A stretch of 64,000 bases of DNA, from NCBI RefSeq assembly GCF_046115515.1, contig NZ_CP175953.1; one strand, written 5' to 3'. The stretch's first letter is position 1. Every line of letters starts with the position of its first letter. The position numbers and the translations under genes were made by a program. The stretch is from Gracilimonas sp017641085 (GTDB lineage: Bacteria; Bacteroidota; Rhodothermia; Balneolales; Balneolaceae). Below the pieces are notes generated by a model. The model was not told the DNA's origin and made no database searches. It saw only the letters and a list, made by a program, of their open reading frames with translations. Positions 52,271 through 62,287 of the stretch are shown here, piece after piece.

Positions 52271-55225
52271 TTAAAAGTTTATAGATACTCCAAATACGAT
52301 GTGTCTCTGTTCCAGGTAATTCGCCGGATTTTCATAAGCCGGCAGGTTATTGTCGGTAGGATCCAGGTAACGCGGGTCTCTTACATTATTGGGCACATCG
52401 TAACTTCTGTTATCTCTCAGAGCAATTAAAGAAGACTGATCGGAAGGGTAATTTTTGTATCCTTTGCCGGTTACCGGGTTAATAATTACTGAGCTTTGAT
52501 TATTTAAAATATTTGTGATTTCGAGGAAAGCCGCGATCCGGGTGTCGTTCACCTCAAACCACTTTCTAATGTTGAAATCCATGTAAAACCAGGCCGGACC
52601 TACTTCACTGTATCGTTGAGCAGGATCGTCCAATCGCTCGTAAATAGGACGCCAGTCGCGAACACCGGTTACCGGATTTCTTTCGAAGCCTACAAATTCA
52701 TAGGGTGTATAACGCTGACCACTTCTCCACACGGCAGACAAAAACATCTGAAACTGATTCAGTGGATTTAAATCAAACAGGGGTTCATCCCGGTCGTAAG
52801 TAAAACGGATATTTCCTTTTATATCGAACGGGCGATCCCAGGCCAGCGGGGTCTCAATATTATTACCCACATTTTGGCGGGCATTGATGGCGTTCAGATT
52901 ATCATCGTTGGTTGAACTCAAACCTTCGGCACGGGAATAGGTGAATGAAACCTGACCCTGCAGCAAGTCCTTATACCGTTTGATGTAACTCACCTCAACC
53001 CCACGGGACCGGGCATAGTCACCGTTAATTCGAAATGCCTTGGTGGTTGGTCGGCCATCAATATCCGGTACGGTGATTAGCTCGGAAGTCACAAAATCAT
53101 ATTTATCTCTCCAAAAGGCCGATACATTTAAGGCATCATTTGCTGTAATCTGATTCCGAAGACCGATTTCATACGAGATATCAATTTCACGGTCTAAGTT
53201 CGGGTTACCAAGGTTGGGTAGATCTGACTGATCCTGGTAAAAAGGATCGAGCCCGGCATACACAAATCGTGGGTGAGGAATACGTGCCGAATGACCATAG
53301 TTAAAGAACAACACCTGGTTCTCTCTCACCGGGAAAGAAACGTTTACCTTTGGCAGGAAAATGAACTTATACCGATTGCCGAAAATCTTGGTCGTCTCAT
53401 CAAGATAGTCCTGTGCAATAAATTCGGGGATGGTGGAATAGGTATTTGGATCCAACGCCTCTTTCACCCTTTCATCTACATATGAGCCGGGAGACCAATA
53501 CTCAAATCGCCCGCCGATGTTTGCAATCAGTCCGTTATAACGGATCTTATCTGTTATAAAAAAGGCCCCTCTCGTCGGTTTAACCCTCCAGGCATCAAAA
53601 CTTTCACCTACACGGAATGTTTCTGAAACCGTGTTTTCATCAATCCGGATAGGGGCACCAATCCATGGGCGGGTGATGTCAATCCACTGGTAGTCATTGA
53701 ATTTCATTTCAAAGCCAAACACCAGCTGATTATTACGCTCATTGAAATACTTGGTGAGGCTTGACTTCAGCGTAAGTTCTTCTGCAAAGTGATCGTGCCA
53801 TAATGTTGCGATACCACCGTTATTGATATAACCCGGACCGGCAAGCACATAGGTGAAGTCGTCTGTTCCCTGAAACTCTTCTCCAGGATAGGTGTTGATA
53901 CTGCCCGGATCAAATTCCCCATCCACATTTTCAGGTCTCCAGTTTCTACCATTGGCATCTGCCCTTAAGCGGGTAAACAACCGACTTGCCTGCACTTCAT
54001 AAAAAGCGGTTTGAGAAATGGTATGTGTCCACTTCAGGTAGGAAAGGTTGCTGTCGTGAGTGTAGGTGTTTGCGTTGTCGAGAAAGCCGTTTGAGAAAGC
54101 AAACTGGAAGCCGGGCTGAATCTGGGTATCAGCACCGGTAATCTGAAGCATCCGCGTATTCTGGTTGATAGTCAACGATCGCTGGTAAGCACCCTGCAGG
54201 CGCATCCCCGGCTTGATGTTGTAGGTCAGTTTCATCATCCCGTTCCAGCGGTTCCCTTGTCTGGGCGACCAAAATTCATTGTCAACAATGGATGACCTGA
54301 TTTGGTCTGCAGATAATTTGGTATAACCGTCGGATGTAGCGAACTGCCCGGTGGCAAAGAAATACACATCACCCGGGATATTGAGGCCTGCCAGCGGCAA
54401 TAATTTTTGTGTGATAGGTTCCGGCCCGCCGATACTCAATTCATAGACGTCTTCAAAAAAGTTAGACTCGTGAGACATCACGTTGGAACCGAAGTTATCC
54501 CGTTTATGAGAAAAGCTGCCTTCGTAGCGGTCGCCACCATCACGGGTTTGAACCGATACCACACCGGATGTTACGTCACCGTATTCAGCACCTACCCCAC
54601 CGGTTATCACTTCCACATTACTAAATGAGTTGGAACCCAAGTCTAATCCAAATCCGGTTCCTGCCAGCGGATCCTGAGCAGAAACACCATCAACTACATA
54701 GCCGGTTTCGTAAGCCCGCCCGCCTTTGATGTATAGTCCGGTTGGATCCTTAACCACTCCGGACTGCAAGGCAACCGCATCCTCCACTTTTTGGATGGGA
54801 GCGGCCTCAATATCCGATCGGGAAATGGTGGATGAAGTAGAGGATTTTTCCACGTCAAAAATAGGAGCTTCACCTACTACAATTACTTCTTCCTCAGCAC
54901 TTAAAACTTGCTCACGCAGTGCATAGTTTAATTCTGTAGTTTCGCCCGCCTCAACCTGAATACCGGTAAGCAAAACGGTCTCAAAACCCACATAGGTGAT
55001 TTCAATGTTATATTGACCGGGGCGGATATTTCGTATCACATATTCCCCATCAAGATTGGTAGCCGAACCGAAAGAAGTACCAACAATTCGGACATTAACC
55101 CCAATAAGCAGCTCTTCAGTTTCATCAGCTGTAATGGTTCCGGAAATAGATCCTGTGTTTTGAGCCCACACCGAAGCCGTTCCCAAAAGCGTAAACAGTA
55201 ATAAAATCAGATTAAATCTTTTCAT
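52271..55225 (-). CDS. TonB-dependent receptor of the envelope operon
   Basis: A 984-residue receptor from the ATG at 55225 (ribosome site GAGG five bases upstream; an upstream ATG at 55300 would put 25 non-signal residues before the signal peptide). A signal peptide ends SVWAQ, then a carboxypeptidase-regulatory-like domain (GSISGTITADETEELLIG), a plug (VQTRDGGDR, GGVGAEYGDVTSGVV), and a barrel whose C-terminus reads IVFGVSINF. It starts 8 bases after the lipoprotein and ends 3 bases before the PorV-like gene. The pairing of a receptor with T9SS cargo and a PorV protein is the distinctive feature. The ligand is unknown. Confidence 0.94.
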   Translation of the reverse strand: MKRFNLILLLFTLLGTASVWAQNTGSISGTITADETEELLIGVNVRIVGTSFGSATNLDGEYVIRNIRPGQYNIEITYVGFETVLLTGIQVEAGETTELNYALREQVLSAEEEVIVVGEAPIFDVEKSSTSSTISRSDIEAAPIQKVEDAVALQSGVVKDPTGLYIKGGRAYETGYVVDGVSAQDPLAGTGFGLDLGSNSFSNVEVITGGVGAEYGDVTSGVVSVQTRDGGDRYEGSFSHKRDNFGSNVMSHESNFFEDVYELSIGGPEPITQKLLPLAGLNIPGDVYFFATGQFATSDGYTKLSADQIRSSIVDNEFWSPRQGNRWNGMMKLTYNIKPGMRLQGAYQRSLTINQNTRMLQITGADTQIQPGFQFAFSNGFLDNANTYTHDSNLSYLKWTHTISQTAFYEVQASRLFTRLRADANGRNWRPENVDGEFDPGSINTYPGEEFQGTDDFTYVLAGPGYINNGGIATLWHDHFAEELTLKSSLTKYFNERNNQLVFGFEMKFNDYQWIDITRPWIGAPIRIDENTVSETFRVGESFDAWRVKPTRGAFFITDKIRYNGLIANIGGRFEYWSPGSYVDERVKEALDPNTYSTIPEFIAQDYLDETTKIFGNRYKFIFLPKVNVSFPVRENQVLFFNYGHSARIPHPRFVYAGLDPFYQDQSDLPNLGNPNLDREIDISYEIGLRNQITANDALNVSAFWRDKYDFVTSELITVPDIDGRPTTKAFRINGDYARSRGVEVSYIKRYKDLLQGQVSFTYSRAEGLSSTNDDNLNAINARQNVGNNIETPLAWDRPFDIKGNIRFTYDRDEPLFDLNPLNQFQMFLSAVWRSGQRYTPYEFVGFERNPVTGVRDWRPIYERLDDPAQRYSEVGPAWFYMDFNIRKWFEVNDTRIAAFLEITNILNNQSSVIINPVTGKGYKNYPSDQSSLIALRDNRSYDVPNNVRDPRYLDPTDNNLPAYENPANYLEQRHIVFGVSINF

Positions 55226-55232
55226 AATAACC

Positions 55233-56756
55233 TCAGTTGCTGAAACCCAGTCTTTGGATACAGATATATTCAATAAAATCGGCCAAATTATTGTTGCCAT
55301 TTAACAACGTTAGATCCATACCAAAATAGATTACGTTGCCCTCCGGATTTTCAATACCTACCCCTTCGAACTCAGTATAATCCTCAATTCTACCGGTCAA
55401 CGTTGTTGTTTGAAAATCAGTCTGGTATAGAAGGGTAGCTCCGGGTATTGGTTTTAGTGGAAAGATACTCGTTTGAGTTCTTTCCGTAAGAAGTGACGGC
55501 CCGCCGGTCAGGCTGGGAACCTCTGTATTGTTATTGATGATAAAATTAGTACTTCTTGAACTGGCAGAACTATAATCCCCGATGGAATCTACCGGTATGA
55601 AATTAAATATATCGTCATCCTGGCCAATTTCCTTCATAGGAATAGTGACAAACATGTTTCCGCCCTGCTCGAAGAACTCTCTGGTAATTTCCAATGCATG
55701 TACGATGTTTCTGTCTATATCATTGGATACCCAATAAATATGATCCCACTTTGCAAGCGTTTTCTGTAGTGTTGGATCCACTACCGCAGGAAATTGATCT
55801 GAAAGCTCTATAGTACCTAATGAAGGAGTCCCGGTATTAATCAGCCACTGATCCGGCTCAATACCATAGCTATTAAGGTATGAAAGGTGCTCATTTTGTT
55901 TTTCCAGAGAATTGTTTGAGCCAATATCATTTAAAAATAGCACTTTTGATCGTTGGGGTTTAATGTACCAACTCACACTATCTAACTGGCTTACAGCACC
56001 TGCTGCGTCAATGGAGCGAACGTAAGCTGTATTAGTAGCTCCCACCTCAACACCTGCTATTTGGATAGGATCGCCGGATTCATCAACTCCTCGATTATAT
56101 GATCTACCCAGAAACACATCAGCTGTTTTTGTACCTGTGCTGCTATTATCCACTTCGAGTGATATAAATATTCGCCCTTCATTTTCTGATGAAACCGGTA
56201 TTTCTGTCCACCCGTTTATGGTGTCATTAATCGCAATTTCAGTGCTGCGAATGTTTAATAGTCCGTCCGGATCATTGAATCTCCAGCCAAAACTGCTTAT
56301 TGAAAACAGTGTATCAGGCGGAGTTTCCGTTTCAGAAAATGAAACTGTAGGGTCAGAATTGACTATTGGGTAAACCAGACGTGCGCCCACGGGATCTTTT
56401 GCGCCTTCATTATCAACAGCCCTTACTTTGAAAAGAACATCATCAACACTTTGACCTTCAGTAATCGGCAATATAAAGGTACTGTCGGATCGCTCCGTAA
56501 AAGTCCAGGCTCCTTCGCTGGTATCGTTTATGGCATACTCATAGCCTACAACATACCCGTCAGGGTCGTTGCCCCACCAGGAAATGTTAATCTGGCTGGA
56601 TAACCTGAAATCATCTCCCCTGTTAATTCTCTCAACCGTTAAATTAGTTGAAGGAGGCTGATTTTCTGAAGCCGTACCGGATAAACCAGCATCACAGCCC
56701 GAAATAAAAAGGCCGGCTGACAATACCGCTAAAATTAAAATGAAGGACTTGTACAT
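55233..56756 (-). CDS. Uncharacterised lipoprotein with Ig/FN3-like N-terminal domains
   Basis: A 507-residue lipoprotein (lipobox ending FISGC). The first half contains two beta-sandwich-like segments (NISWWGNDPDGYVVGYEYAI and FGWRFNDPDGLLNIRSTEI), each with a Trp and Asp-Pro-Asp-Gly. These resemble fibronectin/Ig-type modules that bind carbohydrate or protein. The second half has a Rossmann-like pattern with SKVLFLNDIGSNN, KWDHIYWVSNDIDRN and NVIYFGMDLTLL, possibly a ThuA/GATase-like fold. I do not recognise the family. It lies between the T9SS cargo genes and the TonB receptor and is probably cotranscribed with both. Confidence 0.78.
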   Translation of the reverse strand: MYKSFILILAVLSAGLFISGCDAGLSGTASENQPPSTNLTVERINRGDDFRLSSQINISWWGNDPDGYVVGYEYAINDTSEGAWTFTERSDSTFILPITEGQSVDDVLFKVRAVDNEGAKDPVGARLVYPIVNSDPTVSFSETETPPDTLFSISSFGWRFNDPDGLLNIRSTEIAINDTINGWTEIPVSSENEGRIFISLEVDNSSTGTKTADVFLGRSYNRGVDESGDPIQIAGVEVGATNTAYVRSIDAAGAVSQLDSVSWYIKPQRSKVLFLNDIGSNNSLEKQNEHLSYLNSYGIEPDQWLINTGTPSLGTIELSDQFPAVVDPTLQKTLAKWDHIYWVSNDIDRNIVHALEITREFFEQGGNMFVTIPMKEIGQDDDIFNFIPVDSIGDYSSASSRSTNFIINNNTEVPSLTGGPSLLTERTQTSIFPLKPIPGATLLYQTDFQTTTLTGRIEDYTEFEGVGIENPEGNVIYFGMDLTLLNGNNNLADFIEYICIQRLGFSN

Positions 56757-56827
56757 CTGAACTATTTAGTTTTTAAAAAAATAGGAATGAGGAGTATTCC
56801 ATCCTCATTCCAGGAAAATCTAATTTG

Positions 56828-59800
56828 TTACTTGATCAGCATCATTTTCTTAATGCTTTCGAAAGAACCGGCTTCGATGCGGTAGATATACATACCACTT
56901 GCCAGTCTTGAGGCATCAAATGCTGCTGTATGACTACCCGCATTCATTCTTTCGTTCACCAATGTGGCTACTTTTCTACCCAGCATGTCATACACCGTCA
57001 GGCTTACATCTGCAGCACGTGGCAGATCAAAGGTGATGTTGGTTGTTGGGTTGAAAGGGTTCGGGTAATTTTGCTTCAGGTCAAAGCTCTTAGGCAAGCC
57101 TGTTTCAACTTCACCGGATGTTTCCATAGCTCGTTGCAAAGTCAAGCTGTAGTACAATGTAGAGAATGTATTTGTTTCTACATCATAATCTTCAGCAGCA
57201 GCTACAGTATCCACACCGTCGCTTACTCGAACAGTCCATACGAAGTCTTCGCTATCGCCTACTTCTAGGCCTGCTGAAGCTAATAAGCCATCTACGGTTT
57301 CGTAGGTCAGAGTTACGGCAGAAGCCGTTGAATCGTCATTTGATGGCACTGATGCAACAACGTTAGCCGTATCGGCTGAGTATAGCACCCATTCGTAAGT
57401 TATATCGTTGCCGTCAAAGTCTGATGTAGCTTCCCACTCAACGGTAATATCACCGGTTACTTCAACAGTGGCTTCATCAGCCGGTGTTTCCAGATCAAAA
57501 CCGGTATCTGGCAGCGTCCAGTCATCAGCCACAACATCATCGAGGGTTCTCAAAATCATTTTCGGATTACCGAAAGAATAATAAAGAACACCTGACAGTG
57601 ACTGCATTTGAGCACCAACTTTAACATGATCGTTTAAGTCAGAACCATAATTGATTGTGAATGCATCATCTACACGTAGTCCGTCTCCGGCCTCCAGTGT
57701 ATCTGCAGCACCACCACCTTGAGTAGAACCAAATTCCCACTCACCGAAATCGCTGGAACCATCGGCCTGGTTGGTAGTCACTTTTACGTCGTTAAATTTC
57801 AGGTAAACACCTTCGTATTCTTCATACGCAGTAGTAGATCCTGTGATGTCCTGAGTAATAAGCTCTACCGCTAAACTTGCTACAGAATTCCCAGAAGATG
57901 CTACTGTAAATTCGTCAAGCGTAGCAAAGGTAACGCCAAACTCCTCAGAGATGGTCAGTTCAGTAACATTAATTTCATCTCCAATATTCAGGCTTTCGGT
58001 TTCGCTGTCTTCTTCTACATAAATACCAGACCATGCGGCGGCAGCATCCTGAATGGTAATGAAACCACTTTCGCCGGCACTAGAAACAACTGTGGCCGTG
58101 ATATTTACAGGAATAGCACCCGCTCCTAATAAAGGACTTGAGCCTGGTTGTCCATCTCCTGTTTCCTGTAGCACTGAAATCGATGAAATCGGATCATCAG
58201 CAACGAAGAAACTGAAACCTCCAGAGAAAGGAGCTCTACCAGTCAACCCGTTGTCATCCGATGCTTCGATGTAGAAAGATACGGGTGTGAAGTTATCAAA
58301 TGTTGGCAGTGTAGCTGAAAACTCATTACCACTTGTGTTTGACATTGTCAGCGTATCCGTAGTATCAGGAGATGTGTAGATTAAACTTACACCAGTCAAT
58401 GTAGCTCCATCAACAGCTTCGGCACTTGCGGTTACAGTAACCGCATCACTTGAAGTGATCGTAGAGTCTGAAAGTGACACATTCGAAATTACCGGAGGCA
58501 GTCCGTTAACCACAAGGTCATTAGGCCACTCAAATCCGTCCTGTCCATCAACGTTTCGGACACCGTTCAGCCAAACAACACCGTCTTCAAATGGGTTGAT
58601 GCTGAATGCACCGTTTCCACTCGGAACCAGACCATCAGGGTCATCACCAACGTAGTTTACAAAACCACTTATATCTACATTTGCTCCGGAAGCAGGTGCT
58701 TCAAATGGTCCGTCCTGGTTAGGATCTATTCTACGAGCGTTATAGGATGGCAGATATCCTTCAGCACCAATGGCATGATCATTTCGGTATCTCAGAGATG
58801 TATCATACACATAAATTCTGGAACCGTCTTTATTGATAGCCCAGTCTACACGGTTGCCCTGCGCTACGTTACTTACCGTAGCAGAATTGATTTTAACATA
58901 GGCTCCGTTATATACATTGTAGTTCTGAAAATTCATCGATAGCTCGCCATCTTCAAAACTGTTTATATCAGTCAGATCAACTTCCCATGGGTCAAGTAGA
59001 CTTGCATATTCAGGGAATTCCTGATTTACGTTACCAAGCCTGTTCACTGACTCAACGGCAACCTGAGAAGTTCCACCAAAGAAGCCTAATACTGCATCCA
59101 GGGTTACAACATCTCCACGGGTGAACCCATCAAGAAGTGAGTAATCAGACTCAACAAGCTGAATAGACATACCCTGGCGACCCATGCTTGCTGCATTGGT
59201 ATCTGTAACAAATACATGAATTCGTGAGATTTCATCAATGGTACCGTCATCGTTGGTATCATCCGGGTTAGATAATCCTGAACTTTTCGGATAAGAGGTA
59301 ATAACAACCGTTAAAGTTACTGTACTATCCGCAAGCGGGTGGTCTTCAATAGCCGCTTCTGAAAACTCAGGCACATTCTGATAGGTGTTAAGATCACGAA
59401 TAGTAATCGGGGTACCATATTCTCTATGTGCACCTAAGCCACCAAAATCATTTTGAGGATAAACTATCCATTCTGAAGAAGCGTCATCAGTTCCAAAAGA
59501 ACCAAGAGCAGTAGTATTTCCGGTTGAAACATTAGGCTTTCGAACTAAAGTATGATCTTTAGTAGCCTCAGCAGAATCTCCAACTGCCCAATCAGCATCA
59601 GAGTTTGGATCTCCAAATACATCTAAAAAAGTAGTATCCGTTCCTGATATATGAATAAGTGCCCTTGCATCATTCCCATTGTGATGTGTAACACTTGGCC
59701 AGCCAAGCACCTCATCTGCAAAATCGGCATTGAATAAAGATGAACTCACTTGGTCGGTAGTAATTACATACGTACCATAACCTGGAATTGAGGCTCCATT

Positions 59801-60040
59801 TGGAAATGTATGGTAGAATTCCCACCCGTCTCCATTTGAAGATTGCGCAATTTGATAGTTGTCAAGATTTACGGGGGTACTGTTTGGGTTGTAAATCTCC
59901 CACGCTTTGTTATTACTCGAGCCTTCAATGTACTCCGAGAAAAACAAGTTGCTCTGTGCATAAGCTGCACCATAACTGAAGAGAAAAGTCAGCACAAACA
60001 AGGCTGCACCTTTCACTCCTATTTTTGTAGCATTAATCAT
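56828..60040 (-). CDS. Large T9SS type A cargo protein with lamin-tail domain
   Basis: A 1070-residue secreted protein. A signal peptide ends AAYAQ, then an N-terminal lamin-tail (LTD) domain (about 30-190: LFFSEYIEGSSNNKAWEIYN). Repeated beta-rich segments follow that resemble OB-fold/nuclease-associated and FN3-like modules (YVGDDPDGLVPSG, IYTSPDTTDTLTMSN). It ends in a type A sorting domain (QNYPNPFNPTT, VYDMLGRKVATLVNE, GMYIYRIEAG and a Lys at the end). The sorting domain sends it through the type IX secretion system to the cell surface. No catalytic site is recognised. It is 71 bases upstream of the next lipoprotein gene. Confidence 0.92.
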   Translation of the reverse strand: MINATKIGVKGAALFVLTFLFSYGAAYAQSNLFFSEYIEGSSNNKAWEIYNPNSTPVNLDNYQIAQSSNGDGWEFYHTFPNGASIPGYGTYVITTDQVSSSLFNADFADEVLGWPSVTHHNGNDARALIHISGTDTTFLDVFGDPNSDADWAVGDSAEATKDHTLVRKPNVSTGNTTALGSFGTDDASSEWIVYPQNDFGGLGAHREYGTPITIRDLNTYQNVPEFSEAAIEDHPLADSTVTLTVVITSYPKSSGLSNPDDTNDDGTIDEISRIHVFVTDTNAASMGRQGMSIQLVESDYSLLDGFTRGDVVTLDAVLGFFGGTSQVAVESVNRLGNVNQEFPEYASLLDPWEVDLTDINSFEDGELSMNFQNYNVYNGAYVKINSATVSNVAQGNRVDWAINKDGSRIYVYDTSLRYRNDHAIGAEGYLPSYNARRIDPNQDGPFEAPASGANVDISGFVNYVGDDPDGLVPSGNGAFSINPFEDGVVWLNGVRNVDGQDGFEWPNDLVVNGLPPVISNVSLSDSTITSSDAVTVTASAEAVDGATLTGVSLIYTSPDTTDTLTMSNTSGNEFSATLPTFDNFTPVSFYIEASDDNGLTGRAPFSGGFSFFVADDPISSISVLQETGDGQPGSSPLLGAGAIPVNITATVVSSAGESGFITIQDAAAAWSGIYVEEDSETESLNIGDEINVTELTISEEFGVTFATLDEFTVASSGNSVASLAVELITQDITGSTTAYEEYEGVYLKFNDVKVTTNQADGSSDFGEWEFGSTQGGGAADTLEAGDGLRVDDAFTINYGSDLNDHVKVGAQMQSLSGVLYYSFGNPKMILRTLDDVVADDWTLPDTGFDLETPADEATVEVTGDITVEWEATSDFDGNDITYEWVLYSADTANVVASVPSNDDSTASAVTLTYETVDGLLASAGLEVGDSEDFVWTVRVSDGVDTVAAAEDYDVETNTFSTLYYSLTLQRAMETSGEVETGLPKSFDLKQNYPNPFNPTTNITFDLPRAADVSLTVYDMLGRKVATLVNERMNAGSHTAAFDASRLASGMYIYRIEAGSFESIKKMMLIK

Positions 60041-60061
60041 AGTTGATCCTCTGTCTTTTGA

Positions 60062-62197
60062 TTATTTGATAATAAGTAGCTTACCCGTTTGTACTTCTCC
60101 TGAATCCAAATCCTTAACGGAAAACAGGTATAAACCCGTTGATAAGATTTGATTAGCATCGGACTGTAAATCCCACGCATGCTCTCCCCCGGCCATTACT
60201 CTTGGGTCGTCACTAAAATTATCGAACCAAGATATATCACCATTGTATGTAGCCGAGTTATGTTCCAATTCAGCAACAATATCTCCGGCTACGGTATAAA
60301 CACGCACTTCTGCTCTTGCTGGTAAATTATAGAAATAAAGTTTTCTTGTATTTTCATTGGATCCGTCCCAGGCAGCTTTAATGCGATAGGGGTTTGGATA
60401 CACCCCTACTTTATACTCCTTGGCATTACTACCAAAATTTTCGTTCACAGGTGTTCCGGGAAAAATCCTAACCGAGTTTGAACTTGTCGAGCTTTCAAGA
60501 CTCCCTATATCGAAAGTCTCACTACCGCCATCAAAAGCTGTTACTGAAATCTCGTATTGCCATCCACTTAGTAGTCCATCCAGCTCATATCGATACCAGT
60601 ATTCAGAGGTATCACCCTCAAATGTAACCGGTTCGTCAAGCTCTACTTCTTCAAAACCCGTATCAAAGGCAATCTGGTTTGCAGGTTTGTCAAATTCTCG
60701 AATTAACTTAGGGTCTACACCCGGTCCATCTCCAAGCTGAGAGCTATAAATTCTATATCCTTCAAAGTCCATCTCCCCGGATACCCGGTCCACTGAAAAC
60801 TCGGCTGTTCTGTCCCAATAAATAGAAGCCTTGCCTTCCTCCAGCTGAATACGAACTTTGGGATTGTCTGGTGGGGTGGGGAATAAATACCGGGTAAGCT
60901 GACCATCTCCATCTGTATCCTCACCCGGATCCAGAACCCCATTGTCGTTCACATCTTCTCCCTGAAAAACTCTGTTTGCAGAATTAATAGTCTGAGTTAA
61001 GATGGCACGCGAATCTTCGGTATCAATTTCTTTAATGCTCTGTATAGTCCCCTGAAATTCCTCCGGCTTTCTGGCCGCTGAGTAAACAAAGTAAACCGTT
61101 ATGGTTTCTCCGGGCTCAACTACCGGAAATGGCCCCATTGAAAGAAATGATATGTAATTACCCGCAGCATCCTGACCGTCCGTCCTTAAAGCTTCTCGGT
61201 ATGTTTCACCTTGGGCATTTGTAGAATCAATTGGAAACTGCTCGGCCATTCTGGTGTATCGATCTATGTCATTCGAAGGGGAATCAAACACACCTGTTCC
61301 TGCACTAAACAACCAATAACTTGGCCCTACCTGTGGCACGTTAAATCCCTGCTGCTGTAAGTATTCTGAATTTTTGGGATGATAAAACTGATTGCGATAT
61401 TCAGCCCCAATTAATGAGATTGCACCATATGTGTTAATTGCAGGTTCGCCTGCAGGAGACCCTGCATCAAAAGCATAGGTAGTATATAGAGAGTCCATAT
61501 ACCCTATTCCGTTTTTATTGAAGAATGCTCCACCTGTTTCATTGGTCGTAATATCCCGAACTACTAAATCAGCATACATCCCAACAAATACACTGTCCCA
61601 GGTCGCAGCACCGGCATACTGATCGCTGTTATTGGTAATCTCATATTTAAGAATGGAGAAATTCTCTGTAAACGGGAAACCCCAGTTATAGCTCTCTAAC
61701 CTGACATCAGCGTAAAGAGGGGTATCATGCCCGCTTATAGGTGTTCCCTGAATATCTCTGCGCCGATCTGAAAATTCAGTGATAATATCCTGCTCCCCAA
61801 CAGATTGAGCAGAGAAAAACTCATCATTCGGGTTGCTGCTTCTTCTCAGAATGATATTATCAGCTGTAAACTCAAAACCGGCACCACCCCTCGAATAGCC
61901 ACCTGATGTGGTTATAGAAGAAGTGGAAACCCGCAATTGAGAGTTATTGTACAGCGCCCCTATCCAAATCCCCGCTTCAAACAAATGCTCAATTTGGGAG
62001 TCGCTTGGGTAGCGCATACTGAAGCCTCCTTCAGGGTTGTTGCGCACATCCGGCTTTCCAATGGTTCCGTAATTTGTGATAGACAGGCCGATAGTCCCAA
62101 CATTGGTTTCGGCTCTTTCGAATGATGCCTGCGCGTAAAGATTTGCGGCAAATAAAGTTAGGAAAAAAGCGGTTAATCCTGCTCGGATAATTCTCAT
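60062..62197 (-). CDS. T9SS-type secreted protein of unknown function
   Basis: A 711-residue exported protein, first gene of the envelope run. A signal peptide ends ANLYAQ. A long beta-rich body contains the Ca-binding-like NDNGVLDPGEDTDGDGQLT (about 425). The C-terminal region GVYPNPYRIKAAWDG, LPARAEVRVYTVAGDIVAEL and LFSVKDLDSG, ending in a short Ile-Ile-Lys tail, has the look of a type IX sorting or FlgD-like domain. I recognise no enzyme. It ends 21 bases before the lamin-tail protein gene. Confidence 0.83.
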   Translation of the reverse strand: MRIIRAGLTAFFLTLFAANLYAQASFERAETNVGTIGLSITNYGTIGKPDVRNNPEGGFSMRYPSDSQIEHLFEAGIWIGALYNNSQLRVSTSSITTSGGYSRGGAGFEFTADNIILRRSSNPNDEFFSAQSVGEQDIITEFSDRRRDIQGTPISGHDTPLYADVRLESYNWGFPFTENFSILKYEITNNSDQYAGAATWDSVFVGMYADLVVRDITTNETGGAFFNKNGIGYMDSLYTTYAFDAGSPAGEPAINTYGAISLIGAEYRNQFYHPKNSEYLQQQGFNVPQVGPSYWLFSAGTGVFDSPSNDIDRYTRMAEQFPIDSTNAQGETYREALRTDGQDAAGNYISFLSMGPFPVVEPGETITVYFVYSAARKPEEFQGTIQSIKEIDTEDSRAILTQTINSANRVFQGEDVNDNGVLDPGEDTDGDGQLTRYLFPTPPDNPKVRIQLEEGKASIYWDRTAEFSVDRVSGEMDFEGYRIYSSQLGDGPGVDPKLIREFDKPANQIAFDTGFEEVELDEPVTFEGDTSEYWYRYELDGLLSGWQYEISVTAFDGGSETFDIGSLESSTSSNSVRIFPGTPVNENFGSNAKEYKVGVYPNPYRIKAAWDGSNENTRKLYFYNLPARAEVRVYTVAGDIVAELEHNSATYNGDISWFDNFSDDPRVMAGGEHAWDLQSDANQILSTGLYLFSVKDLDSGEVQTGKLLIIK

Positions 62198-62287
62198 ATA
62201 GATTACTAACGGGGTTTTATTTGGGGCCGGTAAATATAGCGATAATGGGGGCCAACCTCTGTGATTACCCTACCTCTTAACACTAAC

